From Anseranas semipalmata (Eukaryota; Chordata; Aves; Anseriformes; Anseranatidae): 64,000 nt of DNA. The stretch is taken from the NCBI GenBank assembly GCA_013399115.1, contig VXAA01003830.1, positions 653,754 to 717,753 on the forward strand, read 5' to 3'. The notes below the pieces were generated by a model that saw nothing but the letters and a program-made list of their open reading frames with translations, was not told where the DNA came from and searched no databases. Both the position numbers and the translations under genes were made by a program. Position 1 is the stretch's first letter; each line of letters opens with the position of its first letter. Of this stretch, positions 1 through 11,989 are shown one piece after another.

Positions 1-637
1 TCAGCTGTAAAACAATGTTTAAAAGATAGCTTGAAACATAGAGGCAACTCCAGGGCAACAGTTTATCTTTTAAAGTATTTTTTTAATGTTCTTATCCCTG
101 TTGACAAATTGTCTACTACCCAGATCAATTTTCTTGCTCGCTTTTTGCAACTTGTACATGTTATGGTTTATGTAAGACAAACACTCCACCTGTGTTTGGC
201 CATGAGATGTTTCACAGGCAAAGTCCCCCATGGAGTCCCAGCTTCCCAAAAAGAATAGGTCTATCAGTCACCCAAATCACTTGGCACTGTTGCTGCTCCC
301 TGACTGGATCTAATCTTTATTAAGTATTCTTGCTTTCTTCTAGAACTTATCTTCTGCCAAACTGAATTTCTTTGGTGATTAAACTTAGATCAGCTCTTGC
401 CAAAATCACTTTTTCTGACCACATTTGAATGAACAAACCTTTGCTGACATGCAAATTCCTGAATGGAGCATAAAAAGTACAAGGGACACTTCTCAAAACC
501 AAATTTTTTGTAGAAATGCCAGACTGTTTGTGAATAGTTTCGGTCAGTAACTTCTCTACCACTCTTCTGTCAGTAACCCTTCTACTACTACTATTACACC
601 ACATGCAATTTGATTATTTTCTGCTTGCTATCTATAG
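1..637 (+). other. SLC30A8: SLC30A8 final intron (3' part)
   Basis: This stretch lies upstream of the last ZnT8 exon and is read as the 3' part of its last intron. It has no recognisable exon or repeat. A pyrimidine-rich tract at about 615-634 leads into the tandem acceptor TAG-CAG at 635-640. The start of the intron is outside the window. Confidence 0.75.
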
Positions 638-640
638 CAG
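635..640 (+). promoter_or_regulatory. SLC30A8: Tandem NAGNAG splice acceptor (TAG-CAG)
   Basis: Two AG dinucleotides lie three bases apart (AG at 636-637 and 639-640) directly before the ZnT8 coding frame. Use of one or the other would add or drop one codon without changing the frame. CAG acceptors are generally favoured over or equal to TAG, so 641 is taken as the main exon start. Confidence 0.6.
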
Positions 641-783
641 ACACAGAGGACAGCCAGAAGATTTTGAGAGACATCACCCAAGCCCTGTTTGAGTGCTACA
701 GCTTCCACTCCATCACCGTTCAGATTGAATCAGGAGAGGATCAGAAACAAGACTGTGTTTTCTGTCAGGAGCCCAGGGATTAA
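641..783 (+). CDS. SLC30A8: Zinc transporter ZnT8 (SLC30A8), last coding exon
   Basis: ZnT8 is a cation-diffusion-facilitator Zn2+/H+ antiporter that loads zinc into insulin granules of pancreatic beta cells. Only the C-terminal coding exon is here. After a TAG-CAG acceptor the frame reads (x)DTEDSQKILRDITQAL, then FHSITVQIES, and ends DCVFCQEPRD at a TAA (781-783). From memory, human ZnT8 ends in DSQ...HSLTIQMES...DCLFCEDPCD. The 44 codons from DSQ to the stop (649-780) match it in length with no gap. This part forms the last helix and strand of the cytoplasmic ferredoxin-like domain that mediates dimerisation. The terminal CxxC (DCVFC) is kept; in human ZnT8 it is reported to help bind zinc at the dimer interface. 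Paralogues ZnT2 and ZnT3 end differently, so ZnT8 is the best fit. The exon could begin at 638 instead; both acceptors keep the same phase, with one base supplied by the previous exon. The other exons are upstream of the window. Confidence 0.9.
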
Positions 784-1620
784 AGGAACCAATATGCTAT
801 GCAAAATAATGATCACCTCTCTTACAGGTCAATGGAGACTATATGTGCTGGTTGTATGTAATTGATTAACAACAAATGGTAATTAACTGAACTAAAAAGC
901 CCTGCCACTGAGAACAGTGCATGGACCTTTATTTGTTGGTACTATCTACCAGGAAAGAACATGTATTAGGTCCATCAATCAGCTAGATTACCTGCCCATC
1001 AGTGGTTACCTTCAACTACAAGAGAAAGGCTCTTAATTATTCTTCACTGGCATGACAGACTGGCATTAAAACAACATTTAAGAGTCCCTGTCTGTAATCA
1101 CAGGTAACAAAAAACTAATCAACCTTCAAATTACCAACAGACTAATTATCACAAAATGTAATGAAATGTAAATTTGGTATTAACAAAGCTCAAGACTGTT
1201 ACTCAGGATAAAGAAGAAAATTTAAGCTAGCATGAGGGATGAAGAGATCTGGGAAAGAAAGGCATGGTGATATGTGCTTTCCCTGCCTTCTGGTGGACAC
1301 TTCTCCTCCTGAATATTAAGAGAAGTATCAGATGTGTACCATATTCTGCAGCATGGATCACAAGAGGATCCATTCCATTCACATTTGGCAAACAGTTCTT
1401 CATTTCACAGCTAGCTCTATTTATTTTTCAGCCAGCCCTCAGCCAAACCTCTTTTCTACCAGATATGGGCAGTACTCTCCACTACTGAGACAATCCATAA
1501 CTCCTATCACACTGCAACATGACAAACTGTGACAGAATATTTGTAGTGGATTTTTTGAAGTCCTTGTCACAAGGTACTGCTGGGTTGTGACAATAAAAAA
1601 GACAAAGTGCTCCTAGAAAA
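784..1620 (+). other. SLC30A8: Probable SLC30A8 3' UTR and start of intergenic DNA
   Basis: The sequence after the ZnT8 stop has no further credible coding frame. ATTAAA at 1065-1070 and AATAAA at 1592-1597 are the first plausible polyadenylation hexamers I see. The true 3' end cannot be fixed without transcript data; the end given here follows the second hexamer. Confidence 0.4.
1592..1597 (+). terminator. SLC30A8: Candidate polyadenylation signal AATAAA
   Basis: This is the first canonical hexamer downstream of the ZnT8 stop codon, about 0.8 kb away. An ATTAAA variant at 1065-1070 is a shorter alternative. The downstream sequence is not strongly GU-rich, so support is modest. Confidence 0.3.
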
Positions 1621-4600
1621 TGAAAACGCAATTAGGACAAGGAAAGACTTGGGGGACATCAGGAACATTAAGTCTAATGTCCATAGTATGGCCAGCAGAG
1701 TGTTACCCAGTAATGCTACATCCCTGATGTTATGTCAGATAATTAAAAAACCCTTTGGCATATTACATAGCTGTTCACTGAACAGGGAAGGGACATGCCT
1801 CTCCTTTGGGCAGCAGCAAATTCCAAGATTTCCTGAAAATGGGATTGGTTAAATCTTCCTCTTCTACATATCTGGCAATGGTTACTGCAGAACTGGGAAC
1901 AAGAGTCAGGACTTGCTGCAGTGCATCTACTTTTGTCTAACCAACTGACTTAAACTCTCACCTGTTAGCAAAAGCAATGGTTGCACTTGAAAACGCATAC
2001 TCAAGTGCTTCTTCACGAAACAACTTCAGTTCTTCCCTTGACCATAACAGTGCAGCTTCACTTTCCACACAGAGCTAGACTTAATGTTTTCCCACTCCAC
2101 AGTTCTCACTCCTGCAGTCGTAGGGTTCGTTTTATTAACATGTTAGTTCTAACATACAGTATGCGATACCGGGTGGTACTGAGTTTCTAGGCTGGCAGCT
2201 GGAAAGAGTATTCTGTTATTAAGGTATAAAGAAACCTTGCTTTTTAGGGAATTCAGGTTTTATTTGAAATAGGTCATGGTCCTCCAAGACGGTTATGTTG
2301 GGTAGCAAAGCTGTGGAAAAGCTGGATGGAAGCAACACAAGAGGAGCTGGAAAAAGAAAAGATTCAGCAGCCACAAAAAGGACTGATGAGGATATTGTCC
2401 AAATGAATTGAAAGGATAGGGAAGACTTTCATTACAACTTGGAAAAAAAAAAAAGTGGTGAAATATAGAGACATGAGGAAAGAAGGAGTTAATCCAAAAT
2501 ATTGATCCTCAATGAAAAGGAGTACGAGAAAGATGCAAAAAAAAAAGGAAGGTTTTAGAAAGAAATGAGGTGGCAGCTGCGATCCACAGTAATGCTGCTA
2601 ATCCAACAGTCCCTCAAAATTATAGCCTGGGTAGGTGCATAGTAAAGTTCTGCAAGGACTGGGGAGAAAGAGGACAAGAGTGGGTTTGTTAGCAGCAGCA
2701 CACCTTGTACTTCAGGCAGAAGAATTTAACCACGCATCTCTAGCAAAAGCTGGAGACAGTGCAATTGTTTATATCTGTTGTGGAATTTACTCCAGCAGAC
2801 CAGTGTAGCAGAAGTAACACAGTGCTTTATGTAATCCTAAGGAAATTTTACCTAAACATGACAGACTAAGCATGAATTTAGAACAAGTATATATACCTGT
2901 AGTAATGAATATAGCTATAAGGAGCTAACTATTTAACGCTCCCATTATATATGAACTACAAAATATATATATGTTCTTCATCCCCTTCTAGTCTGATCCT
3001 CAGGGATATTTTCTTGGTATAAGGTTGTTTTCAGAATACTGTCTGACTGGCTGGCAGGGATTTCTGCAGAAATGCTACTGCGATATAGAGAGACTAGGGC
3101 CAGAAAATTCAGAGACAATTTCTAGTCTTCTCTGCTTTTATTAACTTTACATTCTTTCGAACATCTGAAGAATAATTGCAAGAAATTGATAAGAAATTGC
3201 TTTCTTAAATCCATTCCTGGAACTAGTGTGAAAAAGAGAGGTATTTGTCATGAGAATGGTCTGTTTTCCATGTCGTGTCTTTTGGTGGAGTTCACTTCAT
3301 GTGGACAAGTATGTGGCTTACTGGCTAGCACTGAAATTTTAAGTACATAAGTATGTTCATCTCCCTCTAAATTTTAATGTAACCATTTTGCAGCTTGTAA
3401 ATTATATAGTTCTCCAGAGATATTTATAGTGACTCAAACTGGAAAAATTTAAGGCACAAACCTGTCCTTAGCATCACTGGAATAGTCCCTTACTGTAACT
3501 ATGATGATATCCACAGCCCTCTGTTCTCCTGTCTGACATGTGTAGTGAATGTAAGAACTGGGTATGAAATGCAGGATAGTACTGCCCACTTAATGTGAGA
3601 CATCATGATAGTAATTTATCATCTCTGAAGGAAGGTCGAACAAGACATCCTGTGCTACAATGACGGCAAATGGTAACATGAGCAACAAGGGCTGTGTAGG
3701 ACTGCGATATCATTCTCACCAATGTCAGTAGGTTATATCAAGCAATTTTGGTGCTGAGTGTTTTCTCCTCTGTTGTGAAAGCTGTCACGCTCCACCACAC
3801 CTTTCTCAGTGCCGTACCCTCAGCAATAGTACATATCCTTTCCTCCTTCCTTCCTTTTTCACCCTCCTGGACTATTGTCCCCTTCTAGTCACTGCTCCCC
3901 TATTTTTCCCCATTTGTTTTTTTTTTCATCAGTGCCTCAACTGAGTGCCTATTCAAATTCCAGCACCAACATGATATTTATCACATATTTTTTCTGCTTA
4001 CAGCCCCTCCTCTTCACCCTGTGTGGTTAGATTAAAATCTCCTCAGAAAGAAACTGCTTTTTGCTCCATGTTTGTTGAAAATATGATAATAATCTTTTTC
4101 TCATTTGACTCTATTGTAAGCACAACTAAAACAGGGTCTTAATAAAAACAAAGTACAATGACCATTCCAGGCATTGCACGTTGGCCCATGTCAAGTACAG
4201 CAATATATTTAGTTTGTATTAGAGTTATTTAGAAGTTTCACACCCAAAAAATCATCTGAGCTAACTCCAGCTTAAGGTACTCTTTCATATGCTCAAGCCT
4301 GCTGATAACCTCTTTCAGCTAAGAAAAATAAAATCCTTTCCCACCTGAGTACACACAGTTTAAGCAAGAAAGGAATTAGAGATGTTCAGTTGCTTAACTG
4401 CCTCCTGTACCATCACCTTCCTGAGGTTATTCAGTAGGACTTCTCGCTGCCTGGACTTTGTGTCAAACAGTCAGTATCTAGCAAGAACACACTGCAGCAG
4501 AGAAAGCTTTGGAGAGCAGCCCAGGGAGAAAGGTGGCTGCAATGGAAGCACAACAGAGGGGTTTTTACATGGTTACTGATGCACGTTCAGAATTTTCCAC

Positions 4601-5372
4601 CCCAGTTGTTACATTGATGAGAAAAGTGGCTGCTTTTCACTAAAATCTTGGGTTTCAACTTTTGATTTAAAAAAAAAAAAGATGAAAAGAAATGAATGAA
4701 CAGAAGTTAAAAGCGTTGTATTGTGAAACATCCCTGGTGGCATCAGAGGCGCTTTACCCCATGGCTTGTATTCTTCTGTAACAGCAGGGCTTGCTAGCTT
4801 TGTCTCCCAAACTGCACTGCCGCGTGCTCTGCCTTGATGTGCTGTCTCTCCTTACTGAACAGAAAAAGAGAATCCAGCTATCCTACAGATTTGGGACTTG
4901 ATACGTCCAAGCTATGAGTGCCACGACATGCCATGAAAGGTGTCCTGCTGTGACAGATGCCCTATGCCTCCTTGCATGCTATAGCTATGAGCTTCTCAGC
5001 TATGGGGACTCCTCCTGAACAGCATGGGCAGAACAACCATTCCAGCTTTGGTGAAGCACTGATTTCTTTTTTTTTTTCCCCTGCTGTGTAGTTATATTCT
5101 GTACCAATTTTCTTCTCAGAGACTGAAGCTGACTGGAACAGTTCATGCAGCTTCTGTCTAAACGAGAAAGAGCAGGAATTCATTAATAATGGCACAACCT
5201 GCTCATCCTCAAAGAGACACAAGCACTCTGGGCTGGCTCCTGGACTAGCAGTAATTCTGATGTCAAAATGCTTGGAACTGGTGCGCTTCCCAGCAGCAGC
5301 GTGCAACCTGAATCTTTAACTTTTGGCTCCTGCCCTGCTTTCTCATTTGCTGACAGGCAGCTGTTAGACATG
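1621..5372. other. Intergenic DNA, no recognised gene
   Basis: No exon or known repeat is recognised. Compositional patches are a purine-rich plus strand at about 2330-2580, with A-runs near 2444 and 2538; an AT-rich tract at 2880-2972; and a pyrimidine-rich plus strand at about 3835-3930. Open frames are short and unremarkable. Confidence 0.6.
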
Positions 5373-5439
5373 CTTTGAAGGATATGCTGTGCTTTGAAGG
5401 ATGTGCTGTGCTTTGAAGGATGTGGTGCGCTTTGAAGGA
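5373..5439. repeat. 19-bp minisatellite, 3.5 copies
   Basis: Three full 19-bp units begin at 5373, 5392 and 5411, each starting CTTTGAAGGAT, and a partial fourth starts at 5430. Units 1 and 2 differ at one base and unit 3 differs slightly more. The unit is not a multiple of three, and the array lies in no recognised gene. Confidence 0.9.
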
Positions 5440-7928
5440 GCAGCAGAAACTGCTGATGAGCTTATGAGGACGTTGCATCCAGCCCTCCTCTGCCATAGAG
5501 ATGGTTTTCGCAAAAGCGGATCCTTTGTAGAAAGCAAGAAAAAATGATAAGGGTATAAATGGGAATTCCTGTGGGCTTCAGTTCTATCACAGTGCCAATC
5601 ATCTGGGAAAAGCCAGGGAACAAGCTGCGCAGCTGTATTTGGCCTACAAAGGGGTGCATTCCCCCCTTAAAATGCATGAGCAGCAGGAACAATTCCACAG
5701 AGGTGCCAACAGGAGAAGAATGTGAATGCGAAGTGAAATTTAACAACTCCCTCTGCCCTTTAAACTACACTTACAGAATTAAATGCAGAATCTGGGACCA
5801 TAAAAAAAAAAAAGTTCTCTTACAAAGAATAGAGTTTCGACTTTCTCTGAATACTTTCTTCACTGTAAGTGTTTTTTAGAATTGATCTGGCACATTCATT
5901 TCTACTGTGTATTAGCAGAAAATAGCTGGTCATCCATTAGTCTCCTGCTGAGTTTCAATTGCAAAGATATGACTGAAAGCTGGTATTAGCTGTGACAGAG
6001 AGGTTTAAGAGTCATACAGGCTTCAACATTGTATAAAAGACATGAGTCAATAGGGCCTTTCAACAGTGGTTTAATGTTATTAATTTGTATTCTCCGAGAA
6101 TTCTCCTGGGTTTGTACCAGGCACAGCTCAGGTTTGTATGTGGAGGGATGGTCCTGGTCCCCAAAATGTTCTGCTCTACCTGGAATAGAGGAATTGCCTC
6201 GGGAGAGAAGACAGTACTATGGGAGAAGAGATTTGCTTTCCCTGAGTGCTGCATTATATCTCCTGTGTGGTGTCCAAGCAAGGAAGGCACCCTGGATAGT
6301 GGCAACATGGTTAGTCAGGGAGACAGACAGGTATGAACACAGTATCTACCTTCAACCAAACAATATGTAAAACTTTTTATATATACACCACAGATGTGTC
6401 TCTTCCCTTCTCTACCACAAAAAAGTGCGGCAAGGCCTACCCAGTCATACACATATTCTGAGCCTGGGCTGCAAGGATAAGTCACTTTTTTGACTAGAAA
6501 AATGGATTTTTCATTTTCTGATTCACTAAATGGTGAGGAGACACCCTGTCATGGAACAATAAATTCAAGCTTAAATCCTGAAGGTGGGAGAAAAAAAAAA
6601 AAGATTTTATCTTTCCTTGTGTAATTTTTCAAGCAACTTTTAAATTTCCCCAGTGTATTTTAAGCCTCAGCTAACACAGTGTTATTCCATGCAGTCTTCG
6701 CCTGTAGAATACTATTTTTTTTTTTTTTAATTTTCACTTCTGTAATTCCAATGCCTTTTTAATCAGGCCTGGGTTATTGTAATTGAGACGACCCCCAGCT
6801 GAGCACCTTGCTGTGAAAACCCATGTTCCCCACAAGGGAGAGCTGCATGAGGAGGAAATAATGCCACTTTTTGAGGGCAAGGACATGGAGGAAATTAGTC
6901 CTAGCTTTCCAGATGTTGTCTGCACAACCCTTAGCCATGGCACAGGTCTCATTTCCCTGGAGTCACTGCATCCCTGAGGAGCTCATCTGTAGCTGGTAAT
7001 TTATGGAGGGGGCTCAGACAGTCGCCTTCTTCTGTTTAAGGTCTTTAAGCTCTTAAATTCAAATCCAAAATCCTATGGGGTGTTGCTTTTCTCTGTTAGA
7101 GGGTTATACAGTTGGGAAGTCCCAAGAGCAAGGCAGCCATCCCTTTCATTGCTCCTCAATGCCCCCCTCCTTTTGTGGTGACCCTGCTTGGAAATGACTT
7201 GGGCATCAGCCAGAGAATGAGATTTTGGCTCCTTGGAAAGCCACCTCTGGGACCTGATAAGGATTCCTCTCATGCAGTTGCCATTTACAGCAAACCCCAG
7301 GGATCAAATACTCCGCACAGCCACTGCACAGCATCTCATTTACAGCTTACCCTCCTCCAAATCACTGGTTTGAGTTAAGTGAATAATTAAACACTGAAGA
7401 AAACATTAAAAAAAATCAGTGGAATTAATAGTTACTAAGAGGCAGCAAAGCACTAGGAAGTTTCTTTGATTATTTTTCAATTTATGTAACAAAACATTAT
7501 TGAGAAGAAAGAATATAATCAATATCGAGTAGCATTATAGCTAGCTGTGCAGCAATTTAATGCTAGAAATGGATTAAGGTGACAGGAAAAGTCAATGCAG
7601 TCTTAAATTAAAGGTGAGGAAAGTCAATGAAAAGTCAAAGCTGCTTAGGAGTCCATGAAGTAGTAGAGGCTAAAGTTCTGTAAGTACAAAGTGCTTTAGT
7701 AACCTCACCTTATCACTAACTCTATGTTTTACATGTTCATTCAAAAGGGTAACCGAGTACACGTTTGTTCTCAATTTGAACCACTAAATCATTTGAATTC
7801 GTTGTGTTATTTCAAAGAGGATTTGTTAAAGGGGAGATGTCTGCTTTTGTATCTTTTTCTTTAGAAAATAAACAGGTGGATTTTTCCCTCTGGGTTTTAT
7901 TTTTACATAAGAAATTTAAGTCTTGATT
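5440..7928. other. Intergenic DNA, no recognised gene
   Basis: Overlapping open frames occur on both strands at about 5460-5880 and 6029-6370. None has a motif, domain or splice context I recognise. Poly-A and poly-T runs occur near 5802, 6590 and 6715. Confidence 0.55.
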
Positions 7929-8045
<117 letters not shown>

Positions 8046-8448
8046 CCTGAAAGAACCTACAAAATAAACTCACTTAGAATGAACAGAATTATGACATTAC
8101 TAGTACTAGCGGAAGTACATTTGGTTAACTAAGAGGAAGTTATTTTTTACTTGTAGTTTTAGCTTGAACCGTGGCTTTGTTTTTTTATATTAAAACAAAC
8201 AATAAGGAGAAAAGTCCTCTGCATTCCAGTAATACCTCTGCCTTTAAATCCCTGGGGTTTTAGAAACCCTCTGATAAAATGAGAAAACACAACATAATAT
8301 TGCTCTTATTTCTTAAACAAAAAGTAACTCTTGTCTCTGAATTCTGTCGTACTACTCAAAAACACGAGCATTCAACAACCCTGGAGTGCTGTCCACAGGC
8401 TCTGTCAATGAGTCCTTGAATTCTCATACTCTTCCTAGAATACAAGGT
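8046..8448. other. Intergenic DNA, nothing recognised
   Basis: AT-rich sequence with no credible coding frame and no repeat I can name. Confidence 0.5.
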
Positions 8449-8673
8449 GCATCAGAAAAGTCTGAAACTGTCATGGCCAATTTGTTATGATTTATACACT
8501 AAAATCTTGAATAGGTGTTGAGCTTTCAGCATTGTGTAATCTTTGACCAGTTCATAACAGGAACTAGCTCTGATTTTTACTTGGAAAGGAAAAATCATAC
8601 TGATGGGAAGTGCTAGGTTCTAGATCTTCGGTTGCTCAGAGTGATGTTTCTGTAGCTTCACTTTTGATGATGC
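8449..8673. repeat. Imperfect inverted repeat pair, possible MITE relic
   Basis: The arm at 8449-8470 (GCATCAGAAAAGTCTGAAAC) is approximately the reverse complement of 8654-8673 (AGCTTCACTTTTGATGATGC), with a few mismatches and small gaps over about 22 bases. The enclosed ~180 bp has no coding frame. A short non-autonomous DNA transposon could look like this, but no clear target duplication is seen. Confidence 0.25.
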
Positions 8674-9195
8674 TGAAGCTTCAAGTTATGTGTCAAGCTA
8701 CCTTTCAGTGTTCAGTCAGGACAACCTGGGAAATCTGTTTTGCCTGTCTTGCAATTTCCAGTACCTGAGATATCAGGCAGATCTTTCTCTTGCTTTCAGC
8801 ATCTCCCAAGTGTGTAACAGGACTTGAAAGAACTTGCATCTCTTGCACCCGCTGATGCTGGGGGACAGGCTGTTGTTTCAGTGCAGCTCAGGTTGGGTTT
8901 TACTCCCTTGATGCTTAGCATTTGCCCCATTTGGTGGAACATCTGTAGTAGTCACAAATTTTATGTAATCTGCTAAAATAATGTGTTTTACCAAGCTCCT
9001 TTTTATTAAGCACAATCTGTAATATGAACTTGTGTGACTCTGCCCTCAGCCTCCATGGCCAGACAAACACAATGCTTTGTGACGTGAAATAAATTAAATC
9101 CACACTAAAATATACCCACGTCTTCCCTCTCTCCAGAAGATTGAACTTTCTGACAAATAGGGCAGGTAGAAATCTCTGCCATCACAGGATACAGA
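8674..9195. other. Intergenic DNA, nothing recognised
   Basis: No credible gene or named repeat. Confidence 0.5.
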
Positions 9196-9262
9196 TAATG
9201 AGGCAAAGCAGTTAGCATACTGGGCAGAAATTCTGTGGCTGCCAGCGTTCAATTCCAGCTTA
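9196..9262 (+). repeat. tRNA-derived SINE head, MIR-like
   Basis: An A-box-like TAGCATACTGGG (9213-9224) is followed at tRNA-like spacing by a B-box-like GTTCAATTCC (9247-9256) and then AGCTTACAAAC. The order and wording resemble the tRNA-related 5' part of MIR/CORE SINEs as I remember them. It is strongly diverged and too short to be sure. Confidence 0.4.
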
Positions 9263-11247
9263 CAAACATATCCTTGCACCACAAAAGCAGGAGATAAAAA
9301 GAGTTATAATAGATCTAATCTTTCACTGTATTCTTGACATCTTCACTGACTCCTCTGGCTAGCATGTTTGGAAGCTCAACTGCGAATGATGCTGGCTTTT
9401 ACTCCAACAGTCAAAGAGCTCAATGCAGTTTGTGTATCTAATTCACACAGAAACCTAGGAGAGAAGGTTTGAAGGTACAATTCGTCAAGACTCAGCTTGC
9501 TTGCTAATTGTTTTTTCATCATTCTGTTGATCATTAACAAGAATACACACAGTAAAGACAATGGGACACAGTCAGTCATAAGCACTGGTTTATTTACCTA
9601 TTTTTGTTGTAGTGGAGTATGTGAAAGATGTTTGAAATCCATTCAAGTGGTAGTGTTGCTCTCTAACAGAGACATGCATACTGCTATTTAGAGGTGAACA
9701 ACTAGCAGAAGGTAACTTAAGTAGCAACAGCCAGCAGACTGGAATTGTCGTTGCTGGTTCCACAGAAGGGTCTCTTTAAAATCCATACCTTGTTCTTTTT
9801 ACAGTGAAATGAATCCAGAGTTTAGGCTAATTGTAGTTGGTTCATCAGCAGACTCATGTTGAAGACCACCCTATCTGACTTGTTTCTGAGTCTGAAAACC
9901 GTGAAATATACTATGGCAGCCTCAACAATTACACTGATCTCTCTCTTTATAGAAATTACTTCTGCATCAGAAGTGTGTTTCACCCCATCTTACGTCCCTC
10001 ATTCACAGCTGACCTCGTGGCCTCTCAATGCTCAGGATGCCTTTGGTCCAGGGATGTCACTGGTTAATAAATCTCATGGCTGAATTGTGACATTAAGCCT
10101 GTTTTCTCTGGCTTGTGTTTCATGGCTGCTCCAAAGCCAGAGGAAGGAGACTGGAGCTCAAGGGCATTTTCAGTGAGCTTCAGACTCAGAAGATTTGGGA
10201 TTTTTACACTGTTCCCAGTGTGGTTTCACTATGGGGACAGGGTAGAAGATTGCATCTCACTGCATGGGGTGTATATGTTCACCATAAATGCTGATGTGTC
10301 TGTCATCAAACCCAACAGCAACTGACGGGGGAGCGCTTTGCAAACTCGGGAGCTACTCTAGGCTCTGTTAGTTTACCATACCCATAAACACAGGCTACTC
10401 AACCAGTTTTTACAAGTTTGCAGAGACTTACTAAATCTGTAGTTTCCACAGAGGCTGACAGCACTCCTCAGAAAACTCTCAGAATCAATCTCACTCTCAT
10501 CTCACAGATTTGCCCTACTTAACTAAATGTCCATTTATTTTTAAAGTTTCTTGCCATGCTAAGCTGCCTCACTGCTACTGGATAGTCTCTTGCACCAGCC
10601 CGTGCTTTTGCCATGTCCAGATAGCAGAGTATGGAGCATCTCTGCTCCTGGGGATGTTTCAGTGTGTCCCTATGGCAATGGTATCAACCAGACTAATTTG
10701 TGGCATAAGGGAGAATTTTGTCTTGCTCCCTCTAGTCTTTTAAAAAGTGCACATGAACCTGGGAGGACTGTTCTTGTAAAGGCATCCAGAAGATTTGGCT
10801 TTGAGAAAAATAAGTGGGGTTAGGAAAGCTGATTATTGAAGAAGTATCTATCAATTTTAGTTGCTTAAGGGAAGAAAAAGAACTTGTAGAGGAAGAACAC
10901 GAGAATTTTAGAAAGATGTTGCTGCACCAAATACAGTTTTGCAGAGATTTTAAAGTTCACGGGTTTTTGAAGAGTCAGGCCTATACTTCTGCTAATAGTG
11001 TTCACATTTAACCTTGCTTTCATAATCAGACTAAAACTGAATGAGTTCTAAGTCCACAAACCCATCACATACACATGCTGTTCTAATCTTACTCATACAC
11101 CAAGGGAATTTGTTTCTCTAGCTAAATCCCTAACACAACATTACATTGATAACTTGACAGCTTACGTAACAAACACAATTTGGGCTGGTGAATGTGTCTG
11201 GAGAGTGTGGGGAAAAAAATAATAAAATAAGAAAAAGGTTCATATAG
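9263..11247. other. Intergenic DNA, no recognised gene
   Basis: Several frames of 62-77 codons occur (for example 9856-10083 and 10510-10823), often overlapping each other. None has recognisable protein features. Confidence 0.5.
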
Positions 11248-11317
11248 GAGGGTGTTGTGGTTTGACCCACAACAGGAAGAAAATTAACTCTATCCCAGCT
11301 GAAACCAGGACAGAGGG
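11248..11317 (+). mobile_element. 60-bp collapsed LTR (ERVL-type) with 5-bp target duplications
   Basis: A 60-bp unit (11253-11312) begins TGTTGTGGTTTGACCC and ends ATCCCAGCTGAAACCAGGACA, so it has TG...CA termini. It is flanked by perfect copies of GAGGG at 11248-11252 and 11313-11317. From memory, both ends match the outer ends of an avian ERVL LTR family that normally spans several hundred bases. A 5-bp duplication is usual for ERVL. The inside of the LTR appears to be deleted, and no viral gene is present. Confidence 0.7.
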
Positions 11318-11989
11318 AAAGGAGTATTGTGAATTATTCTGATGTATATATATTTCCTTCAGCTGCAAGCATAAAAGTGTGGAATGAGATAAAGCATGGA
11401 GACTAGCCTGAAAAACAGAGTAGTGCTGAATTCTTAAAGGAAAACACAGTCAAAATGCTCTCAGGCCTTACCTACTACCATTTACTTCACTGATATATTT
11501 CCCTCAGACTTCAGAAGAAATGGGCTTGGTCACAGGATAGTTTTTATAATTTTTTATTTTATTATGGTTGCACCAAATGGCCATAATCAGGTTCTCTTCT
11601 CCTCCTAAGGTCCTGAACCAGCAGCTGCAGCTGAAACACCCAGCATGTCATAGGATTTCTCCAAGACCTTATTCTTTCACTTGAAACAACCCCCTTAAGG
11701 AGCATGACACAGAAAGAGCTTTTATGCTCCAAATGTTGGATTTAGCCATCATCAATGGTGCTGACCTTCAGTCCCTTCTTTCTGCCTGAGTGTGGTCCCC
11801 CAGGTAATGCTCACGACTATGAAGACCCAAACAGGTCACGCTGGTACCCACAGTAGCAGAAGCTGGAAGCAAGGCTTGCTTCTTCCTCCTCTGGTTTCCT
11901 CTCTGCTGACACTTCAGAAAGACAATATCTCAGTGTGGAAACCAAAAGCCATTGAATCAAACAGTCAAAATGTCTTATCAGCCTGGACT
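11318..11989. other. Intergenic DNA, nothing recognised
   Basis: No gene signal. An AT-rich patch lies near 11540-11570. The 106-codon frame at 11792-12112 runs into the adjacent CR1 fragment and is therefore not credible. Confidence 0.5.

Noticed and set aside
5462..5879. Overlapping frames of 94 and 106 codons on opposite strands
   Set aside because: Neither has a recognisable motif; both strands being open suggests chance.
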